Shown: positions 44,858 to 55,300 of the stretch, in pieces
Numbering within the stretch: position 1 is the first letter of the stretch
Layout: every line of letters starts with the position of its first letter
Source: Culex pipiens pallens
Taxonomy: Eukaryota > Arthropoda > Insecta > Diptera > Culicidae
Direction: 5' to 3'
Assembly: GCF_016801865.2 (NCBI RefSeq)
Contig: NC_068938.1
Coordinates: 128,648,323-128,712,322, forward strand
Length of the DNA stretch: 64,000 nt
Position numbers and translations under genes: made by a program
Notes under the pieces: model-generated
The model's database searches: none
The model's input: the letters and a program-made list of their open reading frames with translations, nothing else
Told to the model about the DNA's origin: nothing

Positions 44858-45182
44858 AAGGGGAGGTGCAACAACTGTGGGGGTCCCCGCAGGAAGAAGC
44901 CAAGGAAGCAGTGGCTCCCGAGACGGTGGAGCCACGAAGGAGGAAGCCGGGGAGGTGCTGAGCTGTGGGGCATTTTTTCCGAGTACATCGGCAGGTTCAA
45001 GACCTGCAAGACCCGCTTGGACCAAGTAACCCTCGTCAGTTACATGATCTCCAAGTATGGAGTTTAAGGAGTTGTTTTTTGTTATATGTTTGTTATTTAA
45101 CGATCCTCGGTCCCAACCTGGTCACAGCACCTAAAAGGACCTAATAAAAATAAGTTATGAACCTAGTTATGAACAAAAAAAA

Positions 45183-45426
45183 ATTTGGCTTGGGAAAATA
45201 GAAAATTACAATTCTCAGAAAAGGCAGAAATGGAAAAAGTAGGTTTTTAGCAAAGAGTATTTCTCTTCTCTCTGTTTTTAGTTAAGTTGGTATTTTAGTC
45301 GAATTTTATAAAATTTTACACAAAAACAAGTTTTCGTACGTAGTTTTGTACGGACAAATATTTGACTCACTGTAGTATATTTCCAGGTTCCAGGATTTTA
45401 TGTAAATCGCCTGGAATTCCCAATTG
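45183..45426. other. Short AT-rich spacer
   Basis: Nothing recognised. Confidence 0.35.
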
Positions 45427-46034
45427 GGTACTAAAGCCTTATGTCAATTTTTATGTACAACGTTAAAAAACACGATTAAAAGCAATTTTTTTTGACAAGA
45501 CAACATTTTTACGATGGATTAACTATGGTCCCCTTGGAACGAGCTGTCAAGTAGGAGCTTTTCTGTCAAGAAGGACCGCGAGATTAATTTTTCAAAATTG
45601 ATTTAAAAATCCATTTTAAACTCTTTGTGGTCGTACAAAGGGTCATTGTACTCAGAAAAATAAGTTTTATCGCTGTAAACAATAATATCAGCAATCTAAG
45701 CTTAATTGGGTACTAAAGCCCTATGTCAATTTTTATGTACAACGGTAAAAAACACGATTAAAAACCATTTCTGATCACTTTTTTTTCATTTTAATGCAAT
45801 TTTTTTTTTTTGACAAGACAACATTTTTCCGATGGATCAACTATGGTCCCCTTGGAACGAGCTGTCAAGTAGGAGCTTTTCTGTCAAGAAGGACCGCGGG
45901 GTTAATTTTTCGAAATTGATTTAAAAATCCATTTTAAACTCTTTGTGGTCGTACAAAGGGTCATTTTACTCAGAAAAATAAGCTTTATCGCTATAAACAA
46001 TAATATCAGCAATCTAAGCTTCATTTTAGGACCC
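45427..46034 (+). repeat. Element family A, two copies head-to-tail
   Basis: Copy 2 is 45427 to about 45713 and copy 3 is about 45703-46034. Both start AATTGGGTACTAAAGCC. Copy 2 has lost part of its interior (around 45485) and its right end runs directly into copy 3. Copy 3 ends in a doubled TTTTAGGACCCAATT. Confidence 0.85.
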
Positions 46035-46939
46035 AATTTTAGGACCCAATTTTGCGGGCAAGTCATACAAGTGGCCTGGATGAAAATCTTCACTTGAGAA
46101 AGGATTTTCTGATTCGATTTTAATTTTTCAACTTGCGATACCTTGTAAACTACCCATTCACGACGTTCTAGCAGAGTACAACATTCAAGCAAAATGTTCT
46201 ACCGTTTTAGTAGGATTCTGACAGAAACTTGCAAAGAGACCACAAAAGACCCGGGGTCGTGAAAGTGGATGGTTTGATATTTTTTTCTGGCAGAACCAGC
46301 TCTGATCTGCATAAAAAATGAAACTTTTAGATTTTTCTTGCTCTTTTTAAATAAAAATGATAGTAAAAAATAGAATCAAGCAGGCTAAACACTCGATCAG
46401 TACTTTTACAAATAAGCGCTGATATACGACAGAGCTCGGGAGTCATCGACCCGTTGTATTTTCACTTATAGCGCTGGTCATACTCGTCATTTGGATGTCA
46501 TTTGACACACGAAGTTGACACGAAAAAACGCCGAGCTCAACACTCTAACAGCCGGGTGACACGACGACACATACTCTTTCGCTCTTTCTCTCTTTTCCTA
46601 TCCCTTTCTTGCTTTTGCGGGTGAGTGTAGTGACAGCAATCATTTGAATGCAGTTATGTGCCTAATAATTACCGGTATGATTACCGCCTCAGTTCACACA
46701 CTTGACGCACGACTTGGTTTGCTCTGCGTTGTCCCCGTCAAATTCCCGCTTTGCACGGCAGTGCAGAATCTTCCGAGAGGTGTGTTTCACCGCACTTTAC
46801 GCAGCGGGGCTAGAGTTTTTGCAGTTCAGCGAGCCGTGGCCGAATTTCCGGAAACGGTGAAGTAAAATCGCAGGTTTTGAAAAGGGATAAGGAATTTTCG
46901 AAAGAAAAGAAGTTACGTTCCTTGTTTAGTTTCATGACT
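46035..46939. other. Intergenic DNA downstream of lark
   Basis: No supported gene. 46430-46870 is GC-richer and carries CT-rich promoter-like sequence (46572-46610). The frame at 46644-46865 begins at an ATG and is hydrophobic at its start but matches nothing I know. Confidence 0.35.
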
Positions 46940-46945
46940 TTTATT
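46940..46945 (-). terminator. Candidate poly(A) signal of lark
   Basis: AATAAA on the minus strand, about 570 bases past the lark stop at 47517; the interval would be the 3' UTR. Confidence 0.4.
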
Positions 46946-47516
46946 TTGTTCATCAATCGATAAATATTCAGAATAATCAGTAGAATAAGGTAGTAGATTT
47001 AATCTTCGTTTCTTCTCTTTTCTCAAGTCCTGCACTATGTTTAGAGTTTGCTGTTTTACATCAATCAGGTGGAAAATGTAGATCGGGAACTATTGTTTGT
47101 GTTGATTGTAGTTTTTTTTAAATTGTTTTTATTTACGTTAAAAGGAAGGGGGCGAGGGTTTAAAACGAGCTTAATTTTACACAACTGTTGGTGTGTAAAC
47201 CGTCTACACTATCGCTGGAATCTCTAACACAAAAAAAAAAGAACTGAACATGATTAAGCAATGATTGGAACTTAGAATTAAGTGTGTCTAAAGAAATACT
47301 CTGCTACATTCTACCTCTATCCCTAACTTAGGATGCTTTCCATTACACATCGTAGTATTGCCGCGTGCTTGCTTGCGTGTGTGAGTGCTGTTTAATGTCC
47401 GGTTTTATGGTCAAAAATGAACGCTGAAGTTATCGCTTACAATTAATACGGTAAGAATTTAAAAAAATAAGATCCACTCAAAAGTGGAACAACCCGCGAC
47501 TTGGCTCTTCGTCGTT

Positions 47517-50500
47517 TCAGTACGGAGCGTACCGGTGCGTGGGCGACGGTCCCCGCAGACCCTGGCGCCGATCGTCGAACGAGTCCCGGCTAAAGTCCTC
47601 GTACACGCCGAACCGGCTGATGCTGCTGCCGTTGCGGCTGGCCGGCGGGGGCGTCCGCCGGCTGAAGATCGAATCGTAGCCGCTGCTGCTGCGGCTGCTT
47701 TCGACGCCACTGCGGCGCATCAGGGGCGGAATCGGGGGCATCGGTTCGCGCGTCCTCAGGGGGGGAAAGTCCCGGCCGCGGATGCCGTACCGCCGCTCGA
47801 ACAGATCGCGCGGGTCATCGTAGCGGTCGTAGTAGTCGAAGGTGTCCTGCGGGATGGAAAGAAAGAGGGTCGATTAGCATTTTGTGGTAAATTGCTGGTT
47901 TCAAACGCGAGAGCAGTGCAGGTAAATATATTGAAGATAATTTTGAACTTTGTGCGAAAGGATTCACCCGACTGTTCAGCATAAAATACTACTAAAACAA
48001 ATATTAAATGCATGTTTTTAACTTGTTAGGGGAAATGGATTCTTTCGAGATGATACAAAATCAATAGAGGCAATTTTGACGGAGAACTTCGTCTTAGGGC
48101 TAGGACCTCCAATCCCTTTCCTACCTTTTCGTTTCCCAATGCTAATGTGTTCAATTCCACAACCTTGTAGAAATATTTTCACACCACACCACAACTGATT
48201 CGGAGCGTTTAATACGGTATGTCCATGCGTACTTCCTGCCCTAATGATGCTGTGAAAGATGAGGTTAGAATTGACCAAAAAATTGAATATTTCCAGCTTG
48301 TTGAGGACAAGAAGAATGGGTTGTCGTGCGAACAGATTCCGGCAAACTTCGGTATTGGAACTCAACAAATCTAGAGAACACGGAAGAAAGGAGCGCCGTA
48401 CGATCAAGGAACAGAGCTTACCGCTATTGGAAGAAGCGTTATTCGTTTGGATAGTTCAACAAAGAAGTGCAAATATCCCCAATCTTCATCTCTGCTGACA
48501 TATCGACCGTCGAAGACAAGAGTTTGTTTGAAACTTTCCAAGGATCCGAGTTCCGGAAACGTTTTTGCATATGCACCGCTGTTGTTTCTGGAGAATAGGC
48601 ATCGGCGGTGTTGAAGTGTATATTGCGTTCAAACGATCCTCATAAGAAGATCATCGAGATGGGATTGAGTACGGTTTAGATAGCATCCATGGAGGGAACC
48701 CACTGGCCTGGTATATTTAAATTTTAGATCTTGAATTAACATTGATTTTCCGGTATTCAATTTTCAGTCAAAGTAGGCGTCTTCGGGGGTCAAAATATCC
48801 CGTGTGTAATTTTAAGTGTAAATTTGTTGATTTTGTACAATATAATGAAGTTTTCATGATTTTCGGCAGAATATTACTATTTTTATTTGAGAATGGTCGA
48901 CCCCCAAACGATTCGTGAAACTTTTTCAAAACAGATCACCCCAGTAGGCGCTGTCATTTCAACCGTTTCCAAATAAAAAAAACGGAATTGACAGAATCCG
49001 AGTCCGTTGCAAAAGTGGAACGTCTTCCCTTGATTCAGTCCTCGGATAAATTCGACGTGGACAAGAAAGCAAAAATTTCAACATGCCGTGCATGCGGCAA
49101 GTTTCTTGCATCGGCAACGAGTTCAAAAATACAATGTTTTTGATAAAACTCGATCTTGCCCCAAGATCACAGCGTCCTAGGAGTTAATGCGCAAATAATC
49201 TCGAAGTCCGAAGTTATGGTGCGAACCTTTGGTATGATTGGGATGAACCGTCGCCACACGGCGACTAACATTGTAGACGAGATTCGTGCACTTTCGGTCT
49301 CCGCATGTCTGAAGTGTATAGTTGGAGGTCGGACACATCCATACCCAACCACAGTGCAGAGAAGTGCACTTGCTATGAAACATTCGCTATGTCGAACATG
49401 GCGCCACAGATCGGGGCCGGTTTCAACCGCGGTATGTGGAGAACGCTGGAAAACCACGTCCGGAGGGTAACTGCGAGTTATCCGAACGTGTATACGAGTT
49501 CGTTGCTGGTGCCGGAGGTGCTCCCAAGTGGAGAAAGCCAATTGATTGTAAGACATTTTCAAGCGTCGACTCCACCTATGAGCTTGAGTGCTATTGCTTG
49601 CTTAACGTCGTGATAGCCTTGAAGCGAAGCAAGCTGAGCGAAATCCTCATGGGCCCGGGGAACCCTCACGAACGAAACCTACATATTAAAATGGACGTAA
49701 ATAAGTAAACGAGCTACAAACTGAAGTCCGTATTAGAAGTGAGAAATGTAAATCTTCCCAGAACCGCCAAAAATTTCATATATTTTTTTCTAAAGGATGC
49801 AGCTAAAGACGAACCCTCTTCTTCGTGAATATCTAACGGATATCCAGCTTCAATGACGTGACAATGCAGATATTAATTTCGATACCCTGAAGACGCACCC
49901 AAAAATTGGCAACGCTTTAGCAACTAAAAGAATCGTCGAGTGAAACCAAGACTATGCCTCTACGCTTTTATTACAATTTAAATCATAATGGCATCATTGT
50001 ATAGTAGAAAATGTTAAAAACAAGCCAAATCTTGATAAAGTGACTGTACAAAAATAATAAACTGGAAATGCAAAAGGTAATGATAGGAGATTGTAGAATG
50101 TCAGAAATAAACAATGTTGTAAAAAAGACAATCTTATGGGAAATCGGACGAGCTTTTCGGTAAAAATATTATCGAGTCTGAAAAATCAAGTCTGTCATAT
50201 AGAAATTGCCAAAAACCATTAAAAAAAACTACTACTAAAAAAAGAAAAACTACTTTTTCCAACATTTTTATTTTAAAAACGTTACTTAATCCACCTTTAG
50301 GTGGTTGGTGCCTTCCTCACATTCATAAAGTCAATACATTCAGTAAAAATAGCAACATTCCCCCTCAACATGTTTAACAAATCAACTTTATTACTCATTT
50401 CAACGATAGTTCGCATGGAAGATTCAGAAAATATTTCTATCACAATGTCTGAAATCCGACCTCCTAGATGTGTATAAATAACACTTAAGTGCTAATAACT

Positions 50501-53427
50501 TTTGATAGGGTAGTCAGATCCTCGATGTTATAGGCTCATTTGGAAGGTTTTTCGATTATCTAACTAACTACTGCTCACATGATGGACACGGACATCATTT
50601 TCATTAAAATATCTGAGATCCGGCCCCCAAAAAGTGTATAAATAACACTTAAGTTCTAATAACATCTGATACGGTGGTCAGATCTTTGATGTTCTAGGCT
50701 CATTTGGAAGGTCTTTCGATTATCTAACTAATGGTAGGTTGCATGATGAATCCGGAAATCATTTTTATTGAAATATCTGAGATCCGGCCTCCAAAAAGTG
50801 TATAAATAACACTTAAGTGCTAATAACTTTTGATAGGGTAGTCAGATTTTCAATGTTTTGGGCTCATTGGAAAGGTCTTTTTAATACCTTTCTGAAAATG
50901 TATAACATGATAGGTTTTTTTTTGCAAAAACCACCCTTTTTACAATCTTCCGGACATACGCCAAATCGTTTTTTTAGCGTAACTTTTGAAGTACTTAACT
51001 AAACTTGCTGATTTTAAATAGAGACCTATGGGACCCTATTACGGATCGAATGAGACCAATACGGTCAAAATCCGTTCATCTAGTCCGGAGATTATCGAGT
51101 GATAATTTTTTTGTCCATCCACCTACACACATACATTTGCTCAGATCATGATTCTGAGTCAATATTTATACTTGAAGGTGGGTCTACGAGGTCAAATTAA
51201 TAAGTTCATTTTTCGAGTGAGTTTATAGCCTTTCCTCAATAAGGTGAGGAAGGCAAAACCGCTGTAACTTCAGAACGATTGGACTCAGGACAATTGTCAA
51301 TATGGAGACTTTTATGTAAAATTGTCTGGAGAATCGACTCTCGTGTTTGGTTTTTTAAAAATTTTGATGTTTAGAGTACTTTTGAAAAAAAAAAAAAAAC
51401 AGTTTCAGTAAATGATTTTTCTATTTTCTGGTTCAGTTGCTCCATACTGCATTTTCCGCGAGTCTTTTTGTAACATCTTAGGCTATTTTCACAAAAATTT
51501 TGAACGAAAAAAAAACTTTATGATACGAGGCTACGATTTCGAGATACAGCAATATTTAAATTACGAAATACAAAATTATTTAAAACACTTACGCCTTTCT
51601 CAAATGTCATTACCGAGTGAAACTGGCTCCATATACACAAAAATGGCTTACATAAGCGTAGGATAACATGTTCACAAATTTTCTTAATTTGCAATATGGG
51701 TACCAAACGAATGAAAATCATGAGTTTTTTTTTGAAAAGGTCCAATAAACCAAATTTCCAGTTTTTCTTTGTGTGTTTTTGAAACCAAAGTCAAAGGTAT
51801 TAAAAAAAACGCCAGAAATTAGGTTGACCCCTTTACTACTCTTAGGTGATTTTGAATTTTTAAATCCAAGATGTTGGCCAAAATGGCGGTTGTGAAACAT
51901 TAAAAAAATGCATTTGAGCAATTCAGCACCAAAACCGGAAATTGATTTAATCTATATTTGTTGATTTGGTTCTTACTTTTTGGGGTACTTCCCTATGACC
52001 AAAGAGCCATTTTGTGTCATTGGTTCACCCATAAAAGTCATCCATGCTTTTTTTTTGCAAACAAAAATGGTAAGTAAATATTTGAAAATGTTTTCTTATC
52101 TTTTTCTGATCGATTTGGTGTTTTTGGCAAAGTTGTAGGTATCGATGGATTATTCAGACAAAATAGGTACACGGATTGTTTTGCCGATTTTTAAATTAAT
52201 TCCCGTTTTTCGATTTTTTTAACAGTTTTCATGATTGTCTGCTTCAATTTTTTTCAAAATATTCAGATAGTTTCCAATAAAATTACCTAAGAGAAGATTG
52301 GACTTCTAGTTGCTAAAATACAGCGAATTAAAGAAAAACAACAAGAAAATCTCATCTAAACATTCCCACATTTTCTATAGCCAGCATCTCAGCAACTGAC
52401 ATGAAAAAACTGAGAAATTTTATGATTTTTCCGAAAAAAAATTGATGATTGAATATTGTTATCGTTCCGAAGATGACAATAATTTTTAACGTTATCGAAT
52501 CTCTTCCATTTTATCTCCAACAACCTTGCTAGATACCGTCAACCAGGACTGTTTTCTAGAAAGCCAACTTAACAGCTACGATTCCAATTTGTCCCTTGCG
52601 AGAGTTACCCGATTACCGAAGCATGACCGAAAGAATCCATTTCCCGAAGGCGATACGAAACCGGAGACGTAACGAGAGCAAAATTTAATAAGAAAGTTAA
52701 AACGGTAAAGGAGAAAATAAAAGCAATAAAAAAATAACATAAAAAGAGGCGGTGTTACCCTAAATCCATCCATAATGCGATCGCGAAGGAACGGCGGCGG
52801 CGGCGGCGGTGGATACGGATCCCTGGCGTACATCGGTGGCCGATCGCGGAACCGACTTTCGGAAAAGAGCAAACGCGGACACTCCTTGGACCAGTGGCCG
52901 GAGCGACCGCACCGGTAGCACTGCTCCGGATCGCCCATGCCGGGCTTCGGGCGGACGCGACTCGTGGACACCTGGACCTTCATCGGTTGGCCGTCGACCA
53001 TCATGCCGTTCAGCTCCCGGATCGCTTCGTTCACGTCGCCCTGGGGGTCCAGGTGGACGAAGCCGTAGTTGCGCACGATATCACACTCGACGACGGTACC
53101 GTACTTTTGAAAGAGTTCGCGAACCTGCGGAGCGCGCGTCACGTCGGTCAGGTTGCCGACAAAGATCTTGGTCGTGTTGGAGTTTGGCGCGCGACGGTTC
53201 CGGGCCGCTTCGACCTTGATGGCCTTTCCGTTCACCACGTACCCGTCGAGATTCTGGATGGCGTCCCGGCCCATGTCCTCGGTTTCCATGTGCACGAAGC
53301 CATAGTTCTTGACGACGTCGCACTCGACCACGGTTCCGTACTTTTCGAACAGCGGCCGCAAATCCGAGGGTTGCGTCTTCTCGTCCACGTTGCCGATGAA
53401 CAGTTTGAACGTTGCGGAGGCCGGCAT
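47517..53427 (-). CDS. lark: RNA-binding protein Lark (RBM4-type), two coding exons
   Basis: Lark is a conserved RNA-binding regulator of translation and splicing, known in Drosophila for circadian and developmental roles. Exon 2 runs 53542-52759, with the ATG at 53427 after about 115 bases of 5' UTR. Exon 3 runs 47846-47517. Donor GTAACA and acceptor CCCGCAG join in phase 0. The 332-residue product has RRM1 (RNP2 KLFIGN 8-13, RNP1 KNYGFVHM 40-47), RRM2 (KIFVGN 87-92, RNYGFVHL 119-126), a CCHC knuckle CYRCGRSGHWSKEC (170-183), a Pro run, then an Arg/Ser/Tyr-rich tail ending RRYAPY-like (HRYAPY). The order matches Drosophila Lark. The 4.9-kb intron is full of mobile DNA and pseudogenes. An antisense open frame over exon 2 is a codon-composition shadow. 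Confidence 0.95.
48250..48700 (+). pseudogene. Fossil pogo/Tigger-like transposase N-terminus
   Basis: Fragments in alternating frames read like the CENP-B/pogo helix-turn-helix: KIEYFQLVEDKKNGLSCEQI and NFGIGTQQI in one frame, then ERRTIKEQSLPLLEEALFVW and IVQQRSANIP in another. This is the order of the two DNA-binding domains of Tigger-type transposases. At least two frameshifts and stops are present and no DDE catalytic part is clear. It lies in the lark intron, antisense to lark. Confidence 0.5.
48950..49710 (+). pseudogene. Degraded endonuclease G-like (DNA/RNA non-specific nuclease) pseudogene
   Basis: Three overlapping frames together resemble the EndoG fold: THPY in one frame, then YETFAMSNMAPQIGAGFNR and WRTLENHVRRVTASYPNVYT in the second, then FSSVDSTYELECYCLLNVVI in the third. 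The SNMAPQ...FNR...W..LE...R segment is diagnostic for the family. The catalytic DRGH motif expected just upstream is not seen, and several frameshifts break it. There are no introns between the blocks, which suggests a retrocopy, though no poly(A) tail was found. Located in the lark intron. Confidence 0.6.
49711..50124. other. lark intron, unassigned
   Basis: AT-rich; no feature recognised. Confidence 0.35.
50125..51690 (+). repeat. Interspersed repeat family E, copy 2 (interrupted)
   Basis: 50125-50275 and 51256-51690 align to 30906-31620 as one repeat. The gap at 50281-51254 is a later insertion. Confidence 0.8.
50281..51254. mobile_element. Insertion with three tandem 163-bp units
   Basis: Starts GTTACTTAATCCACC and GGTGCCTTCCTCAC and ends with GTGAGGAAGGC, so GCCTTCCTCA is inverted near both ends. 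It is flanked by AAAAC on both sides. The middle holds three tandem units starting near 50447, 50611 and 50774 (each with GTGTATAAATAACACTTAAG). It splits repeat family E. Confidence 0.8.
51691..52758. other. lark intron, right part
   Basis: Contains a partial MITE family C copy (about 51723-51805) and a family F-like stretch (51870-51915). The rest is AT-rich intron. The strong frame continues past the donor at 52759 only by read-through. Confidence 0.45.
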
Positions 53428-53542
53428 TTTCGTAGAATCTACTTCCGGTTCCCGTTCGGCGGCGACGTCGTTCGCTCGCGTTCCGTCCACTGTGACGACG
53501 ATTTCCGGCCCGACAGAACCGAAACACGAGTGTTAAAAGAAT

Positions 53543-54010
53543 CTACGGAGGGAGGGACACACAAACATACAGAGGTAATAAAAAAAGACCACCTAACCTA
53601 AACACGGAAATAAAAACTCAAAAAATCACTATTTTTCACATCTTTTCTCTTCTCCACAGAAAAAAAAATCCTTCTCGAACAAAAGGAAAATGGCGGCCGG
53701 TTCGACGACGCGACGAACTTTCTTTCCTTCCTTCCGTCCCGAATCGCGTACAGGTTCCGCGGGTTAACACGCACAAAAACGATCTCGCATGAAAAAGCGG
53801 TTCTACTTACCAAAGGGAGCCCCCGCCTACGACCGGCTGCAAATGAGGGAGAAAATTTCACCTGAAAGTTGGCACTTTTTGGCGACCAAAAGCCGCGACA
53901 CGCACACGAGTTTTTCAATGGACGACGCTGCACAGAAGAATGAGGACTTTTGCTTCGGTCGTCGGCTGCGTCGTTTTTTGCCTGCCGTCGTGTCGCTGTC
54001 AGTTGATGGA
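53543..54010 (-). promoter_or_regulatory. lark: lark noncoding exon 1, intron and promoter region
   Basis: On the minus strand a strong donor CTTTG/GTAAGT lies at 53811/53810, and an acceptor CCGTAG at 53548-53543 precedes the coding exon. The sequence above 53811 should therefore be a 5' UTR exon with the promoter beyond it, around 54000. No TATA box was seen. It is GC-richer than its flanks and non-repetitive. Confidence 0.6.
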
Positions 54011-55285
54011 AGGTGCCGGTAGGAGCTGTCATTTGATGGGGCAACCGGTGCGCCATCTGGTAGTTTTGAGTGTGCAAACTTGGTGGTTTGTTTTGATTTG
54101 GGCTTTGGAAAACGTGCAAAATCAACAGCGAGTAAATTGGGTTTAAATTCAATTTAAGTGAAGTTAAGTGAAATTTAGTTGTTGAAAAGTGTACTGCTTC
54201 TTGTTGCTGAGTGCATTTACAGCATACAAGTAAAATATTTTGGTTTAGCTTCTGAGCAGGGTAAGAAAAACAATTTCTGCTTTATACTATTCTATTCGGG
54301 GTATATTCATCAATCACTGAACCTAATCGTTGAAAACAATACCAAAGACTTTATTTGTCCAGATGAATCATCGCACGGTTAAAATGGAAATTGTTGAACA
54401 AATTTTATTTTTTCTTGTTATCATAATTTGAGCATAAATTTATAGATAAATATCCGGTGTTTTTTTTTTTTTTTGAAAAGGTCCAATAAACCAATTTTTT
54501 AGTTTTTTGCTTTTTGAGTGTTTAATACACCTGACTCAATTGTTAATTAATGACACACGATGATCTAATTTATAATCATGCAAAAAGGCGGCAGAAGCTA
54601 AAATAATAATGATAAAATGCAATCATTTTTCTGTTTTCAAACTACAAAATTTCGCGATTGACAGGAATCAAATCTGTATCAATAAGACCAAGAGGAGTCA
54701 GCGTTATCACAGGCAGTTTTCATATGATTTCAGCAATTAATCAAAGGATTGATTCCTGTACCATAAAGAGCATCATTTTCCATAACTTTTGATTTGTTCA
54801 GTTTGATATTGCGGATTTAAGAGATTTTGCAAAAATCGTGAAAATTGTAAATAGCTCTCCAACGAAGTGCACACCTAAAACTACAGCGGAAAAAAAACAA
54901 TCTAAGGCACACTCTCTAGCAAGCAGTGCTGAACATGTCAAGGGCACGACGCAAAAATCGCCGACGCCGACACGAATTTTTCATCTCACGAAAAACCGTG
55001 ACATAAACAAACCAGGCTCAGTCGTGAGTTTCCGATCAGCTGCCACTGCGAAGCAGTAGTCGAGAAACAAGTTTTTACACAACAAGTTTGAATTTATGCG
55101 TGGAAATGTAATTTTATACATTAATAATTATTATTTTAAGTGTTTTTACTGTCTTGGAACTTTCTATTGTTTAAAAATAGTCAAAATAGTTTTTAAAGAA
55201 GTTTTCACGAGTTTTATGCATGTATACAGTGGGTCGGTAATTTTTGACAGCCCTGCTCCCTTGTTCTAAAGTGATCGAAAGCACC
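54011..55285. other. Intergenic DNA between lark and the gag-only element
   Basis: Contains a partial MITE family C copy at 54455-54545. A frame at 54838-55059 (Lys/Ser/Thr-rich, about 73 residues) has no known motif and no ATG that I can confirm. No other gene is seen. Confidence 0.4.
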
Positions 55286-55300
55286 AAAGCTGGTGTGCAA

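Larger units (their letters stand above)
42488..45182 (+). pseudogene. Broken gag-only non-LTR element with several insertions
   Basis: The remains of one ORF1 (gag) are split in order. The N-terminal part is at 42568-42802. The middle part is at about 43760-44181, with a frame change near 43885 and an in-frame TAG at about 44180. The first CCHC knuckle (CGNCLQLGHGTRNC) is near 44218-44262. The C-terminal part is at 44871-45067. Interruptions are an inverted-repeat DNA element (about 42803-43745) and a SINE (44280-44857). After the stop comes a short 3' UTR with the GGTCC/GGACC segment and poly(A) (to about 45182). No endonuclease or reverse transcriptase follows, so the element is gag-only or ORF2-deleted. 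AGACG at 42516-42520 may be a downstream promoter element. Possible old target duplication: AAATTTCGACTTGG (42481) and AAATTTGGCTTGG (45182). Confidence 0.8.

Noticed and set aside
52894..53601. 235-codon open frame on the + strand antisense to lark exon 2
   Set aside because: It lies exactly opposite GC-biased lark codons, has no recognisable domain, and the lark frame on the other strand is unambiguous.
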